NCBI RefSeq assembly: GCF_900637845.1
Contig: NZ_LR134439.1
Location: 1 to 64,000, forward strand
Direction of reading: 5' to 3'
Source of the DNA: Erysipelothrix rhusiopathiae
GTDB lineage: Bacteria > Bacillota_I > Bacilli_A > Erysipelotrichales > Erysipelotrichaceae
DNA: 64,000 bases
The position numbers and the translations under genes were made by a program. Under the pieces are notes generated by a model, which saw only the letters and a program-made list of their open reading frames with translations, was not told where the DNA came from and did not search any database. How positions within the stretch are numbered: the first letter of the stretch is position 1; each line of letters opens with the position of its first letter. This document shows positions 35,826 to 44,596 of this stretch, piece by piece.

Positions 35826-36452
35826 ATGACAAAGAAAAGTCTACTTCATAATTATTTACAAATCATTATCCTATCAATTGTCGTCCTCTTAATTCCATTT
35901 GCACTTGGATTCCTCGATTTTGGAGTTGATCCATTAATCTCAGCAATTCTCATGATTATTATTGGGATTGTATCGATGTTACTGCAAGGTCTTGTCGAGA
36001 TGGTTGTTTTCTTCAGTCGTCTTGAAGATGCGGAACTGAATTGGGACCTCGTAAAACAAGTCGCTTCCTATGTTGACTGGGGACGCGCTCTAAAGTTTTA
36101 CCTACTTTCTGGGCTTGCAATTACACTTGGACTTATATTATTAGTTGTTCCAGGTATTTTGATTGCTCTTGCCTTCTCAATTTTAAGCTTTGTGATTGTG
36201 GATTTCCCAGAAGATAATAATCTTTTCGAGAAATGCTTTGAGATAAGCAAAGGTTACCGTTTACGCATTTTTGGTTTTTCTCTTGCCATTGTCTCTGTTC
36301 AATTTATATTAAGAACACTCTTGGATTCGATGTTTGGTCCTGGAACAGCTCAAGGAAACATCCTAGAATATGCTTTCAGTATTCTAATATCGCCTATTTC
36401 CGTAAACTACTTTACAAACATTTATCTTGAAGCAACAGGCCGTTTAGCTTAA
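35826..36452 (+). CDS. Multi-pass membrane protein, unknown
   Basis: A 208-residue protein with about five hydrophobic segments (near 14-32, 40-65, 90-122, 145-165, 180-198). The amphipathic loop DFPEDNNLFEKCFEISKGYR before a membrane segment recalls DUF975-like proteins, but I cannot assign it firmly. I use the ATG at 35826, with AAAGGAG eight bases upstream; an upstream ATG at 35799 lies inside the previous gene. It shares a transcript with the preceding membrane-anchored gene. Confidence 0.72.
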   Translation: MTKKSLLHNYLQIIILSIVVLLIPFALGFLDFGVDPLISAILMIIIGIVSMLLQGLVEMVVFFSRLEDAELNWDLVKQVASYVDWGRALKFYLLSGLAITLGLILLVVPGILIALAFSILSFVIVDFPEDNNLFEKCFEISKGYRLRIFGFSLAIVSVQFILRTLLDSMFGPGTAQGNILEYAFSILISPISVNYFTNIYLEATGRLA

Positions 36453-36461
36453 ATCAAAAAT

Positions 36462-36498
36462 AAAAGCGTATTTCTCAAATTGAGAAGTACGCTTTTTT
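36462..36498. terminator. Bidirectional terminator
   Basis: AAAAGCGTA...TTCTCAA and TTGAGAA...TACGCTTTT form a long stem with one mismatch region, with T or A runs on both sides, between two converging genes. Confidence 0.87.
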
Positions 36499-36499
36499 A

Positions 36500-37549
36500 C
36501 TAATATCCAAATAATTGTACTGCGTATGCATAACCGTCTTCAATATAAACTGCTGTCGCAGTATATTTAAAGTCATTCATGATATTACCATAATGTCCTG
36601 GAGAATTCATCCATAGGTTAACTAAGAAATCCATGTCAATGCGACCATATACAATATTCTCACCGTTGATATCATTAGCCATCGCGAGGACTGATTGCCC
36701 ATTAGGACGGGTGTGTTCAAATAGAACTGAAATCTCTTTAGCTCTTATTTGTGCTGAATTATAAAGACTGTTTGACCATGTTAGATTACTTAATCCTTTA
36801 GCACGACGGTTCGCGTTAATAAGGTTATAAACCTCTGTCGCATAACCATCACTGATTGATCCTCTCGCTTCATAAGTTCCATTCACAATAATCTTATTAA
36901 CTGGGTTTTTGATAACTGAAGAACTTTTCACGGTCCACTCCGTATCAACACCATCCACAACTTTTACGCTATAGACGATTTCTTTCTTACCGTTTTCTCC
37001 ATCACGTTGAACATAACTTTCGCCTTTATTCATCGATGCATCCTCGCGGTATTCTTCTGAAAATGCGATGGACTCATAGTCTTTCGCTTCACGATAAGTC
37101 ACCGTTGGTTCTTTCTTCTCAGAAGCTTTATCTTGTTTCTTCTCAACTTCTTTTTTCTCTTCTTTTTTAGTTTCTTTAGAAGCCTCTGTTTTTGATTCTT
37201 TTTTCGAATCCTTTTTGGTGTCTTTTTTTGAATTTTTTTTCGGATCAGTATCTTTTTTAGATACCTCTTTCTGTTCCTTCAATGTTTCAGTTAATTTTTT
37301 ATCTGCTTCTTTATCATCGAGTAAAGTAAATGGAACTTTAACTTCCTTTTCATCAACAGTAAAGATCATATTACCATCTTTATCAACCTTAACTTCATTA
37401 CTCTCAGTAACATCCAAGCCATGTTTTTTTAGAAGTTCCACATCTTTTGTTGTAAGTGTTTTAGACTCAAGCACTTCTTCGGGTTCTGTCTTTGCGCCAC
37501 AACCTGTTAACAATACAATACATAATAATAAGGTAATTCGTTTTTTCAT
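36500..37549 (-). CDS. CAP/SCP-domain lipoprotein with charged linker
   Basis: A 349-residue surface lipoprotein. The signal peptide ends in the lipobox LLTGC (Cys at about 18). A very Lys/Glu/Asp-rich low-complexity region (about 90-155), built from KKDTKKDSKKES-like repeats, acts as a linker. The C-terminal CAP domain (about 235-349) shows the NANRRAKGL opening, the HTRPNG loop, GENIVYG and WMNSPGHYGNIM. CAP domains occur in many secreted bacterial proteins with largely unknown roles. I start at the ATG at 37549 with GGAG upstream. It is monocistronic and divergent from the next operon. Confidence 0.88.
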   Translation of the reverse strand: MKKRITLLLCIVLLTGCGAKTEPEEVLESKTLTTKDVELLKKHGLDVTESNEVKVDKDGNMIFTVDEKEVKVPFTLLDDKEADKKLTETLKEQKEVSKKDTDPKKNSKKDTKKDSKKESKTEASKETKKEEKKEVEKKQDKASEKKEPTVTYREAKDYESIAFSEEYREDASMNKGESYVQRDGENGKKEIVYSVKVVDGVDTEWTVKSSSVIKNPVNKIIVNGTYEARGSISDGYATEVYNLINANRRAKGLSNLTWSNSLYNSAQIRAKEISVLFEHTRPNGQSVLAMANDINGENIVYGRIDMDFLVNLWMNSPGHYGNIMNDFKYTATAVYIEDGYAYAVQLFGY

Positions 37550-37564
37550 AAGTATCGTCTCCAT

Positions 37565-37760
37565 TCCTAGTTTATTATACGTTACAAATAATGGGAATTC
37601 ATCCCACTCCTTTCTCTAATTTTTCATATTGTTTCGCTTTTGATGAACAAAAATCACGTTTCCGATACATTTTCTTACTTTTTGATTTCAAATCGTTCAT
37701 TATTTGTCCAAGAACCCGTATCCTAAATCATGTATAATAGAATTAAAAGTGAGGAAACGT
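37565..37760. other. Divergent intergenic region
   Basis: 196 bp between the CAP lipoprotein gene (minus) and the HAD gene (plus). A perfect TATAAT at 37733-37738 probably serves the HAD operon, and a TATAATA-like element on the minus strand near 37573 may serve the lipoprotein. No -35, riboswitch or ORF of note was recognised. Confidence 0.5.
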
Positions 37761-38378
37761 ATGAACTATGATGCAGTTATCTACGATCTTGATGGGACGG
37801 TCGTAAACACATTTGATATGAACCTTTACCCATTAATGAAAATTGTTGAAGAGGAACTTGGAATAGAGATGACATATGATGAGCTGATGCACTTAACGTG
37901 TTATGACGGACACGGTGTTTTAAATGCATTAGGAATCTCTACGGATGTTTATCCCCGATGGGTTCAATATGTCAATGAATACCCCCATCCCGCAACGTTA
38001 TTTGAAGGAATTGAATCTGTAATTCGAGAACTTGATGACAAAGTAAAACAAGGTGTCGCTTCATCAAAACGACGCTTGCAATATGACATTGATGTTGTAG
38101 AAAATGGAATGGATGAGTATTTTAAGGCTGTTGTGTTATCTGGAGACACTAAGCATCATAAACCACATCCTGAGCCGCTGCTTGTATGTGCAGAAATGCT
38201 TGATATCGATCCAAAACGTGCTTTATATATTGGAGACAGTATCTTTGACTACCAAGCAGCTAAAGCCGCTGGAATGGCTTTTGGGCTTGCAAGTTGGGGA
38301 AATATTTCAATGGAAGGAATGGATGATATTGACTGGATACTAAAAACACCGTCCGACATCCTAAAAGCGGTATTGTAA
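37761..38378 (+). CDS. HAD-superfamily phosphatase (PGP/PpaX-like)
   Basis: A 205-residue HAD hydrolase of the phosphoglycolate phosphatase/beta-phosphoglucomutase-like group. Motif I is YDLDGTVVNTF (Asp8, Asp10), the helical cap follows, motif II includes ASSKRR, and motif IV is GDSIFDYQAAKAAGM. The substrate is not predictable. I start at the ATG at 37761 (GAGGAAACGT before it), not the frame from 37704 that includes the promoter. Its stop overlaps the ATG of the serine hydrolase gene by one base (TAATG). Confidence 0.86.
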   Translation: MNYDAVIYDLDGTVVNTFDMNLYPLMKIVEEELGIEMTYDELMHLTCYDGHGVLNALGISTDVYPRWVQYVNEYPHPATLFEGIESVIRELDDKVKQGVASSKRRLQYDIDVVENGMDEYFKAVVLSGDTKHHKPHPEPLLVCAEMLDIDPKRALYIGDSIFDYQAAKAAGMAFGLASWGNISMEGMDDIDWILKTPSDILKAVL

Positions 38379-39346
38379 TGAATTCAATTATAGAGCAAGC
38401 ACACAAGATGGTTGATGCTGGACACGTAAGTGGCCTTGCTCTTGCCATCTATGAAAATGGAACATGGACTGAGACAATTTATGGGCACACAACATTTGGA
38501 GGACCAACACTTGAAGCAACACATCAATTCGATATTGCTTCAATCACCAAATTATTCACAACAACACGAATCCTCCAGCTTTGTGATCAAGGTGTACTTT
38601 CTTTAGATGCACCCATTCAAAAATATATCAAAGCCTTTAAACAACCCAATATCACAATCGCACAATGTCTGCTTCATCGATCTGGTATGGCACCAAGTGT
38701 TACTGGACGCGCAGAAATGGATCGCCAACAAATCTATAATAGTGTCATGAATTGTGTCGATTTTATAAATACACCAAATCAAATAATGGTCTACTCATGT
38801 ATTAATTATTTAATCCTGGGATACCTTATCGAGGCTGTCGACACCAATTTAGAACAAAGCCTCCATAATTCGATTTTTAAACCCTTAAACATGACGAATT
38901 CGATGTTTAATCCTAAAAATATGCTCTTGTGTGTTCCTACAGAAAAAACAAAGAAATACGGCTTAATCCAAGGTATTGTCCACGATGAGACTGCGCGAAA
39001 CTGTGGTGGTATTGCTGGTAATGCCGGTATCTTTTCCACTTTGCACGATTTGAAACGGTTTATGGAAGCAATGCTTACTTCAGATTCTCGACTTTTAACA
39101 TCAGAGTACCATCAACTAATACGAGAAACTGATATTGAATTACGTTCGTATGGATGGAACCGTTATGTTCATCATGACATGAATGCGTGTTATCATACGG
39201 GTTTTACCGGTCCTATGGTTATATTTCATAACGATCGCGCAATGATTTTGCTTGCGCATCGCGTTCATCCAAGTCGTGAAGATCACGGCTATCTCAAACA
39301 GCGTGAAGCTCTGATTCAATCGTTTCTTCATAAAAAAAAGAAATAG
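38378..39346 (+). CDS. Serine beta-lactamase-like hydrolase (class C/EstB type)
   Basis: A 322-residue protein of the penicillin-binding-protein-like serine hydrolase family. SxxK is SITK (Ser55, Lys58). The second motif is Tyr139-Ser140-Cys141 where YSN or YAN is usual, and the third is HTG at 273-275. No signal peptide is visible, so it is more likely a cytoplasmic esterase or peptidase than an antibiotic-resistance enzyme. It is coupled to the upstream HAD gene, and a bidirectional terminator follows. Confidence 0.82.
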   Translation: MNSIIEQAHKMVDAGHVSGLALAIYENGTWTETIYGHTTFGGPTLEATHQFDIASITKLFTTTRILQLCDQGVLSLDAPIQKYIKAFKQPNITIAQCLLHRSGMAPSVTGRAEMDRQQIYNSVMNCVDFINTPNQIMVYSCINYLILGYLIEAVDTNLEQSLHNSIFKPLNMTNSMFNPKNMLLCVPTEKTKKYGLIQGIVHDETARNCGGIAGNAGIFSTLHDLKRFMEAMLTSDSRLLTSEYHQLIRETDIELRSYGWNRYVHHDMNACYHTGFTGPMVIFHNDRAMILLAHRVHPSREDHGYLKQREALIQSFLHKKKK

Positions 39347-39368
39347 CCTTAAGGTGCTATTTCTTTTT
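39339..39368. terminator. Bidirectional terminator
   Basis: AAGAAATAGC and GCTATTTCTT arms with T runs on both strands, between the converging serine hydrolase and PAP2 genes. The stops of both genes lie in or next to the stem. Confidence 0.87.
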
Positions 39369-39903
39369 TTATACCAATTCTTACAAGGATTGAATTCATA
39401 ATTATAAAAAGAACATCCTGATATTTTGTAACTTCATATGCGATAAAAATTCCCAACAGTGTCCCAACCAAGACATCGGATGGGTAATGAACGTATGCAT
39501 AGAGTCTCGAGAATGCCATTAATATCGCTAATGATATATAAATTGGTTTGTACTTAATATTATTGAAATACAAAATCATCGCGACTGCGAAAGAGCTGGC
39601 TGCATGTCCTGAAGGAAAAGAAGATCCCCTTGGGACCGAGATGATTAAGTCCACAGGATTTGCGTAGAATGGTCGTGGTCGCATGACAATTGGTTTAATA
39701 ATGCCACTAATTAATACAACCTCTACCGAAATCGCAATGAGCCCTAGTATTGCGACCTTGCGTGTTTTTTTCATTACAAATAGAATTAATAGAATTATAA
39801 ACCAAATCTCTCCATGATCTCCAAGTGATGTAAAGAGCGCGAAAAAGCGATCTAACATCGGTGTTCTCAAAGTCTGTATCCAATTTAAAATTGATAGTTC
39901 CAT
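39349..39903 (-). CDS. PAP2-family membrane phosphatase
   Basis: A 184-residue phosphatidic acid phosphatase type 2 protein with about five or six membrane segments. The three PAP2 motifs are visible: KPIVMRPRP, PSGH and SRLYAYVHYPSDV. These enzymes dephosphorylate undecaprenyl pyrophosphate or lipid phosphates at the membrane. The BcrC/PgpB-like role is inferred from family. I prefer the ATG at 39903, eight bases after AGGG, because homologues start with a similar MELSILNWIQ stretch. An ATG at 39924 is the alternative. Monocistronic. Confidence 0.86.
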   Translation of the reverse strand: MELSILNWIQTLRTPMLDRFFALFTSLGDHGEIWFIILLILFVMKKTRKVAILGLIAISVEVVLISGIIKPIVMRPRPFYANPVDLIISVPRGSSFPSGHAASSFAVAMILYFNNIKYKPIYISLAILMAFSRLYAYVHYPSDVLVGTLLGIFIAYEVTKYQDVLFIIMNSILVRIGIKKEIAP

Positions 39904-39959
39904 ATTTATCACCCTATTCATCATAACAAATACTTCCCACGAATTGGGGATTCTGATAT

Positions 39960-39984
39960 AAAAAAACCGCTATTGCTAGCGGTC
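39960..39984 (-). terminator. Terminator of the metal uptake operon
   Basis: Minus-strand ACCGCTA and TAGCGGT arms with a GCAA loop and a T run. The TAG stop of the last permease gene (39978-39976) overlaps the first arm and loop. Confidence 0.9.
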
Positions 39985-41097
39985 AAAGATTGTTTCAGCA
40001 TGATTGATACTTACTTCACGGCCTAAATTCGTTAGTTTAATTATATCTCGATCAATTGTGACATACTTTTTCATTTCTAAACTTTCAATAATTTTTTGTA
40101 TCTTTGTTTGAGACCAGTTGAGGTGTTCGTAAATACTCCATACGCCTGCTTCTTCTGCTTCAACATCACTTTCTTCGTGATTAAACAGATGGAATAAGAC
40201 TGTAAGTTCAGCAAACTCGCTTTTTTGTTGGTGACGGCGAATTTTATTTGAAATTAAACCCTCTCGTGGTGAGAAGAGAAATACGATACCAAATGATATT
40301 CCTGTCATCAGTGCCATACTTCCTGCGATAGAAACATCAAAGTAACTCGCAAATTGATATCCAGAAATTGCATTGAAAACTGCAAATCCGGAACTGATTA
40401 GAATTAATTTAACTAAGTCATGTGTCAATAAGAATGCTGTGATTGGTGGCCCAATCATAAATGCGATTACAAGAACAGATCCAACCGCATTAAATGCACC
40501 GACAGCCGTTACAGAAATTAACGTCATTAATGCATAATGCAAGAACACTGGCGCAAAACCAAGTGTCGCTGCGAGAAGTGGATCAAAACTTGTAAGTTTA
40601 AGTTCTTTAAAGAAAATTACTACAAAGATTAAGTCGATAACCAAAATAACAGACATGGTTACTAAGCTCTTTGGTAATTCCATACCTAACACAAGCATCG
40701 TATCAAATGGCGCAAATGCGATTTCACCCAAGAGTACGGCATCCGTATCTAAATGAACCGAACCCGCATAACGGGTAATTAAGATAATCGCGATACTAAA
40801 GAGCAAAGGGAATACGACACCAATAGATGACTCTTCCGAAAGAAGCCGTGTACCCTGTAACATCTCAATTAAGTAAACCGTTAGAACTCCCGTAATGGAA
40901 GCACCTAAGATTAGTAAAGGTGAATTGAAATCATGTGTGATAAAGAATCCAATTACAATCCCTAACAGAATTGTATGCGTAATTGCATCACTCATCATCG
41001 CCATTTTTTTAAGTACTAAGAATACTCCAAGTAATGAACAAGATAATGCTACGACAACCGCAATCATCATAATTTGTACTGGAATTGATATTGTCAT
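39976..41097 (-). CDS. Metal (Mn/Zn/Fe) ABC transporter permease with C-terminal helix-turn-helix-like tail
   Basis: A 373-residue ABC-3 family permease. About nine membrane segments span residues 1-275, including the MSDAITHTILLG stretch. A cytoplasmic tail (about 280-373) contains an RRHQQKSEFAELTVL helix and then SIYEHLNWSQTKIQKIIESLEMKKYV, which looks like a winged helix. Bacillus MntC also has a long DtxR-like tail. It is the last gene of the operon. Its ATG overlaps the stop of the preceding permease by four bases (ATGA). The pair of permeases forms the membrane channel. Confidence 0.9.
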   Translation of the reverse strand: MTISIPVQIMMIAVVVALSCSLLGVFLVLKKMAMMSDAITHTILLGIVIGFFITHDFNSPLLILGASITGVLTVYLIEMLQGTRLLSEESSIGVVFPLLFSIAIILITRYAGSVHLDTDAVLLGEIAFAPFDTMLVLGMELPKSLVTMSVILVIDLIFVVIFFKELKLTSFDPLLAATLGFAPVFLHYALMTLISVTAVGAFNAVGSVLVIAFMIGPPITAFLLTHDLVKLILISSGFAVFNAISGYQFASYFDVSIAGSMALMTGISFGIVFLFSPREGLISNKIRRHQQKSEFAELTVLFHLFNHEESDVEAEEAGVWSIYEHLNWSQTKIQKIIESLEMKKYVTIDRDIIKLTNLGREVSINHAETIFDR

Positions 41098-42227
41098 AAC
41101 TGATCACCTCGATTTTGTTCGTATTCTAATTTCGCAACACGTGTTAGTTTGAAGTACATTGAGTCATCCACACGTTCAACCATATGACGTTTCTTGAGGT
41201 TATTGAAGAGACGATCAAATGATTTTCCTTCGCGATGATGATCAATGATACATGCTTCTTGTAGTTGCTCTTTTGTAAAATGTGCATCAATATCTAACAA
41301 CTGATGTGTCAATAAGTTAATAATCGCCATATCAGCTTCAAATGCTTGTTTTGCATCATGTTGTCGCATCCCTTTGTTGATAATTCCGCGTCCAGGAGCA
41401 AAAAGAAGACTGATAATAACAATACTGCTTGCGATTACGACAATTGCAGGTCCTGTAGGAAATTTATTTATGAGAGAACTTACGATTGTTCCACCAAGAC
41501 CTGAAATTGCACCAAATACTGCAGCAAGAATTGTCATTCCCGTCAAAGAGTGTGTCCATTGACGCGCAGCAACAGCAGGAGCAATGATAAGTGCAGACAT
41601 GAGGACTACACCCACCATTTGAATTCCCATAATAATCGCTGCAACAATAAATCCTGATAATACAATATTGAGAAATTGTGTTGATAACCCAATTGAGTGT
41701 GCATAAATAGGATCAAATGAGAATACTTTAATTTCTTTCCACAACAGAATCATGAGCACAACTACGACAAGTGTTACACCAATTACAAAGTAAACATCTC
41801 TTTGTAAGATCGTGGCTGCTTGACCAAATAGAAAGCGTTCCAACCCTGCTTGTTGTGAATCAGGCATTTTTTGAATGTGAGTAAGAAGAATAAATCCTAC
41901 TCCAAAGAATACCGACATAACAAGTGCCATTGCACTCTCGAAGTTGATTCGAGTGTTATTTGAGATTGAGTTAATAATAAACGTTGCAAGAAGACCTGCA
42001 ATAAGTGCACCTAGAAGCAGTATTTCTGTGTTTTTAGTACCGGTCATAATAAATGCCACCGTAATCCCCGCTAATGCAGAGTGAGCGATACTGTCTCCAA
42101 GTAAACTTTGTTTTCGAAGTACTGCAAATGTTCCAGTAACTCCAGTAAGAATTCCTAACGCAATCGATCCAAGTGCAACGATTTGAAATGTATAATTACT
42201 AAACAAATCTATAATTGCATTTATCAT
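41094..42227 (-). CDS. Metal (Mn/Zn/Fe) ABC transporter permease with C-terminal helix-turn-helix-like tail
   Basis: A 377-residue ABC-3 permease paralogous to the next one, with eight to nine membrane segments (residues 1-275) and the LLGDSIAHSALAGI stretch near residue 45. The C-terminal part (about 285-377) contains helices and a MVERVDDSMYFKLTRVAKLEYE wing-like end, resembling a DtxR-type winged helix. I use the ATG at 42227, which has GGAGG 11 bases upstream and overlaps the ATPase stop by four bases. A frame from 42308 adds 27 unlikely residues inside the ATPase gene. Confidence 0.9.
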   Translation of the reverse strand: MINAIIDLFSNYTFQIVALGSIALGILTGVTGTFAVLRKQSLLGDSIAHSALAGITVAFIMTGTKNTEILLLGALIAGLLATFIINSISNNTRINFESAMALVMSVFFGVGFILLTHIQKMPDSQQAGLERFLFGQAATILQRDVYFVIGVTLVVVVLMILLWKEIKVFSFDPIYAHSIGLSTQFLNIVLSGFIVAAIIMGIQMVGVVLMSALIIAPAVAARQWTHSLTGMTILAAVFGAISGLGGTIVSSLINKFPTGPAIVVIASSIVIISLLFAPGRGIINKGMRQHDAKQAFEADMAIINLLTHQLLDIDAHFTKEQLQEACIIDHHREGKSFDRLFNNLKKRHMVERVDDSMYFKLTRVAKLEYEQNRGDQL

Positions 42228-42964
42228 GATTTTACAATACCTCCTACATCTGTATGGTAGGTAAGTTTTAGGTTTTCTTGTGTGAAGGTATTTTGAACTG
42301 GACCCCACGCAACAAGTTTTACGTTAACTAGCGCAATGTTATCAAAATATCCTTCAATACTTGTAAGGTCGTGATGCACAACAATAACTGTTTTACCTGA
42401 TGCAGCAAGTTCTTTAAGAAGTGTCATTAAGATTTCTTCTGTCTTAACATCGACTCCTTTTAGAGGTTCATCTAAAATATAAATTTCAGCTTGTTGTGTT
42501 AATGCACGAGCAAGGAAAACACGTTGTTGTTGACCACCAGAGAGTTGACTGATTTGTCGATCTCGATATGCACTCATCCCAACACGTTCGAGCATCTCAT
42601 TAGCAATCTCACGGTCTTCTTTACGTGGACGTTTAATCCAACCAATGTGGCCATAACGCCCCATCAAAACGATGTCTTCCACGGTTGCTGGAAAATCCCA
42701 GTCAACACTTCCGCTTTGAGGTACATAAGCGATATTCTTATACTCATCTTTTTGATGCTGTCCGTTAATGGTTATTTTCCCTGAAATAGGTTTTAAAAGA
42801 CCCATAATCGCCTTAATCATGGTCGATTTACCGGCACCATTTGGCCCAACAATTGCGGTCAATTTACCTTTTTCAAATTTCACGTCACAATCCCACAAAA
42901 CAGGTTTAACGTCATAAGTAACCGTCAAATCTTCTACTTCGATTGCATATTCCTTCTCTGCCAT
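42224..42964 (-). CDS. Metal (Mn/Zn/Fe) ABC transporter ATP-binding protein
   Basis: A 246-residue ABC ATPase. Walker A GPNGAGKST (about 37-45), signature LSGGQQQR (about 140), Walker B IYILDEP and the switch histidine in VVHHDL are all present. It powers the two ABC-3 permeases downstream. GGGAG lies eight bases before the ATG at 42964; an in-frame GTG two codons earlier is less likely. Gene order in the operon is regulator, binding protein, ATPase, permease, permease. Confidence 0.93.
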   Translation of the reverse strand: MAEKEYAIEVEDLTVTYDVKPVLWDCDVKFEKGKLTAIVGPNGAGKSTMIKAIMGLLKPISGKITINGQHQKDEYKNIAYVPQSGSVDWDFPATVEDIVLMGRYGHIGWIKRPRKEDREIANEMLERVGMSAYRDRQISQLSGGQQQRVFLARALTQQAEIYILDEPLKGVDVKTEEILMTLLKELAASGKTVIVVHHDLTSIEGYFDNIALVNVKLVAWGPVQNTFTQENLKLTYHTDVGGIVKS

Positions 42965-42983
42965 ATTCACACTCCCTTTTCTT

Positions 42984-43898
42984 TTATTTTAAGTTGTCTA
43001 CAATTGTATCAACGTTAATTTTATACGTTTCGATATAGCTCGCATCTTCTTTTAAGGAGTCCGAATAGATTTCTCCACCAATTGAAACATCAAAGCCACG
43101 ATCTTTTACTGCTGCTTGTAAGGATTCAATTGTTTTCTTAGGTACGCTTGATTCTGTATAAATTGCTTTAATTTTTCGATCAACAATCAAGTCTGAAACT
43201 TTATTAATGTCTGCAATACCAGCTTCAGATTGTGTTGAAATTCCTTGAATTGCTTCCACATGAACGCCAAAGTAACGACCGAAGTATGCGAATGCATCAT
43301 GAGCTGTTACTAACACACGTTGCTGTTCAGGAATCTCAGCGATGCGGTTTTTAATATATGTATCCATATCTACTAACTCTGATACATATTGTGCTGCATT
43401 TTGTTGATAATAGTCTTTATTTTCTGCGTCAAATTCTGATAATTTATCTGCTACATGTTGTGCACTTTTTTTCCATAGATTTACATCAAACCAGATATGT
43501 GGATCATGCCCACCTTGCTCATCATCATTGATGATATCACTTGGTTCCAGTGCATCTTCTAATTTGATAATGTTTTTTCCTGAACCTTCAAGACCTGAGA
43601 GTACATCATCCAATTTGGCTTCAAGATGAACTCCGTTAAATGCGACGACGTCTGCTTCTTGAATTGCTTTCACATCACTTGGTTTGGCTTTATACAAGTG
43701 AGGGTCAACCCCTGCTACCATCATTCCATTTACAGATACTTTATCGCCACCAATAATTTCCACAAGATCTTTGATCATTGTAGTTGTCGCAACAACATTT
43801 ATTTTCCCATCATTTTCCGTTGATGGATTGTTCGGTGCTGATTTACACCCTGTTAATACCAAGAGTGAAACAAGTAAAACTGCTAATATTTTTTTCAT
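42984..43898 (-). CDS. Metal-binding lipoprotein of ABC transporter (ZnuA/MntA/PsaA family)
   Basis: A 304-residue cluster A-I solute-binding lipoprotein. The lipobox is VLTGC (Cys18). The four metal ligands expected for the family are visible: His in VDPHLYKAKPSD, His in HDPHIWFDV, a Glu/His region in VHVEAIQG and an acidic residue in IYTESSV or the later DVSIGGEIYSDS. The lack of a His-rich loop between the first two ligands argues for Mn or Fe over Zn. Manganese is my best guess given the DtxR-type regulator. GAGG precedes the ATG, which begins two bases after the regulator stop. Confidence 0.92.
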   Translation of the reverse strand: MKKILAVLLVSLLVLTGCKSAPNNPSTENDGKINVVATTTMIKDLVEIIGGDKVSVNGMMVAGVDPHLYKAKPSDVKAIQEADVVAFNGVHLEAKLDDVLSGLEGSGKNIIKLEDALEPSDIINDDEQGGHDPHIWFDVNLWKKSAQHVADKLSEFDAENKDYYQQNAAQYVSELVDMDTYIKNRIAEIPEQQRVLVTAHDAFAYFGRYFGVHVEAIQGISTQSEAGIADINKVSDLIVDRKIKAIYTESSVPKKTIESLQAAVKDRGFDVSIGGEIYSDSLKEDASYIETYKINVDTIVDNLK

Positions 43899-43899
43899 A

Positions 43900-44553
43900 C
43901 TATTCCTCGCTATCTAATATTACGTAGATTTCTTGTGATGCTTTATGACTAACCGGAACATGTCGATTGTCGATCAAGATATGGTGGGGTCCCTCATATG
44001 GATCAACTTCCACAACTTCAAACGTTGCACCTAAATTCAATTTCACATGTTCTAAATAATTTAAGAGCTCTTCATGATCCCTAACTTTTGATAACACACC
44101 ACGTTGGCCTTTTTTAAGTGAACTCAATGGCACAGACTGATTAATATCTGCAGTCGTATTACCATAAATACGACTTCCGTGAGGACAGTGTTCTGGAAAT
44201 CCTAAGAATTCATTCAATCGATTTGCAAGGAGTTCTGAAGTACCATGTTCAAGAACTTCCGCATCTTCATGAACCTCAGTCCAGGAATAACCAAGATGCT
44301 CTACTAGAAATACTTCCCAAAGGCGGTGCTTACGAACTAAGGTTTTCGCTTCCAACGTCCCTTTTTCAGTTAAAGATAATCCCAATTCTTTATCTTTAAC
44401 TACATGATCTGATTCAATGAGTTTACGAACCATCTCACTTGTTGAAGCAGGAGAAACGCCTAATCGTTCAGCAAGTTCCTTATTGGTTAGCTTTTCATTT
44501 TTTTCATTACATGAGTAAATTGTTTTTATATAATCTTCACGATTCGGTGTCAT
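43900..44553 (-). CDS. DtxR/MntR-family metal-dependent repressor
   Basis: A 217-residue iron- or manganese-dependent regulator. The N-terminal winged helix (about 1-65) contains TNKELAERLGVSPASTSEMVRKL, followed by the dimerisation/metal-binding domain (HRLWEVFLVEHLG, then EDAEVLEHGTSE with typical Glu/His ligands) and a C-terminal SH3-like FeoA domain (about 145-217). The three-domain length matches streptococcal ScaR/MntR and DtxR, not the short Bacillus MntR. It heads the uptake operon and should repress it through the palindrome at 44571-44590 when metal is plentiful. AGAGGT precedes the ATG. Confidence 0.92.
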   Translation of the reverse strand: MTPNREDYIKTIYSCNEKNEKLTNKELAERLGVSPASTSEMVRKLIESDHVVKDKELGLSLTEKGTLEAKTLVRKHRLWEVFLVEHLGYSWTEVHEDAEVLEHGTSELLANRLNEFLGFPEHCPHGSRIYGNTTADINQSVPLSSLKKGQRGVLSKVRDHEELLNYLEHVKLNLGATFEVVEVDPYEGPHHILIDNRHVPVSHKASQEIYVILDSEE

Positions 44554-44570
44554 TGCATACCTCTTTCTAA

Positions 44571-44590
44571 TAATTAGGCTAACCTAATTC
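44571..44590. promoter_or_regulatory. DtxR-type operator of the metal uptake operon
   Basis: AATTAGG-CTAA-CCTAATT is a perfect inverted repeat. On the minus strand it reads TTAGGTTAGCCTAA, the core of the DtxR/IdeR operator. It overlaps the expected start point of the operon and lies 18 bp before the repressor ATG, so the repressor probably controls its own operon. Confidence 0.82.
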
Positions 44591-44596
44591 ATTAGT

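Noticed and set aside
36962-37310. Gene on the plus strand opposite the CAP lipoprotein, with serine/phenylalanine-rich product
   Set aside because: It is the antisense shadow of the Lys/Glu-rich linker of the lipoprotein and has no ribosome site.
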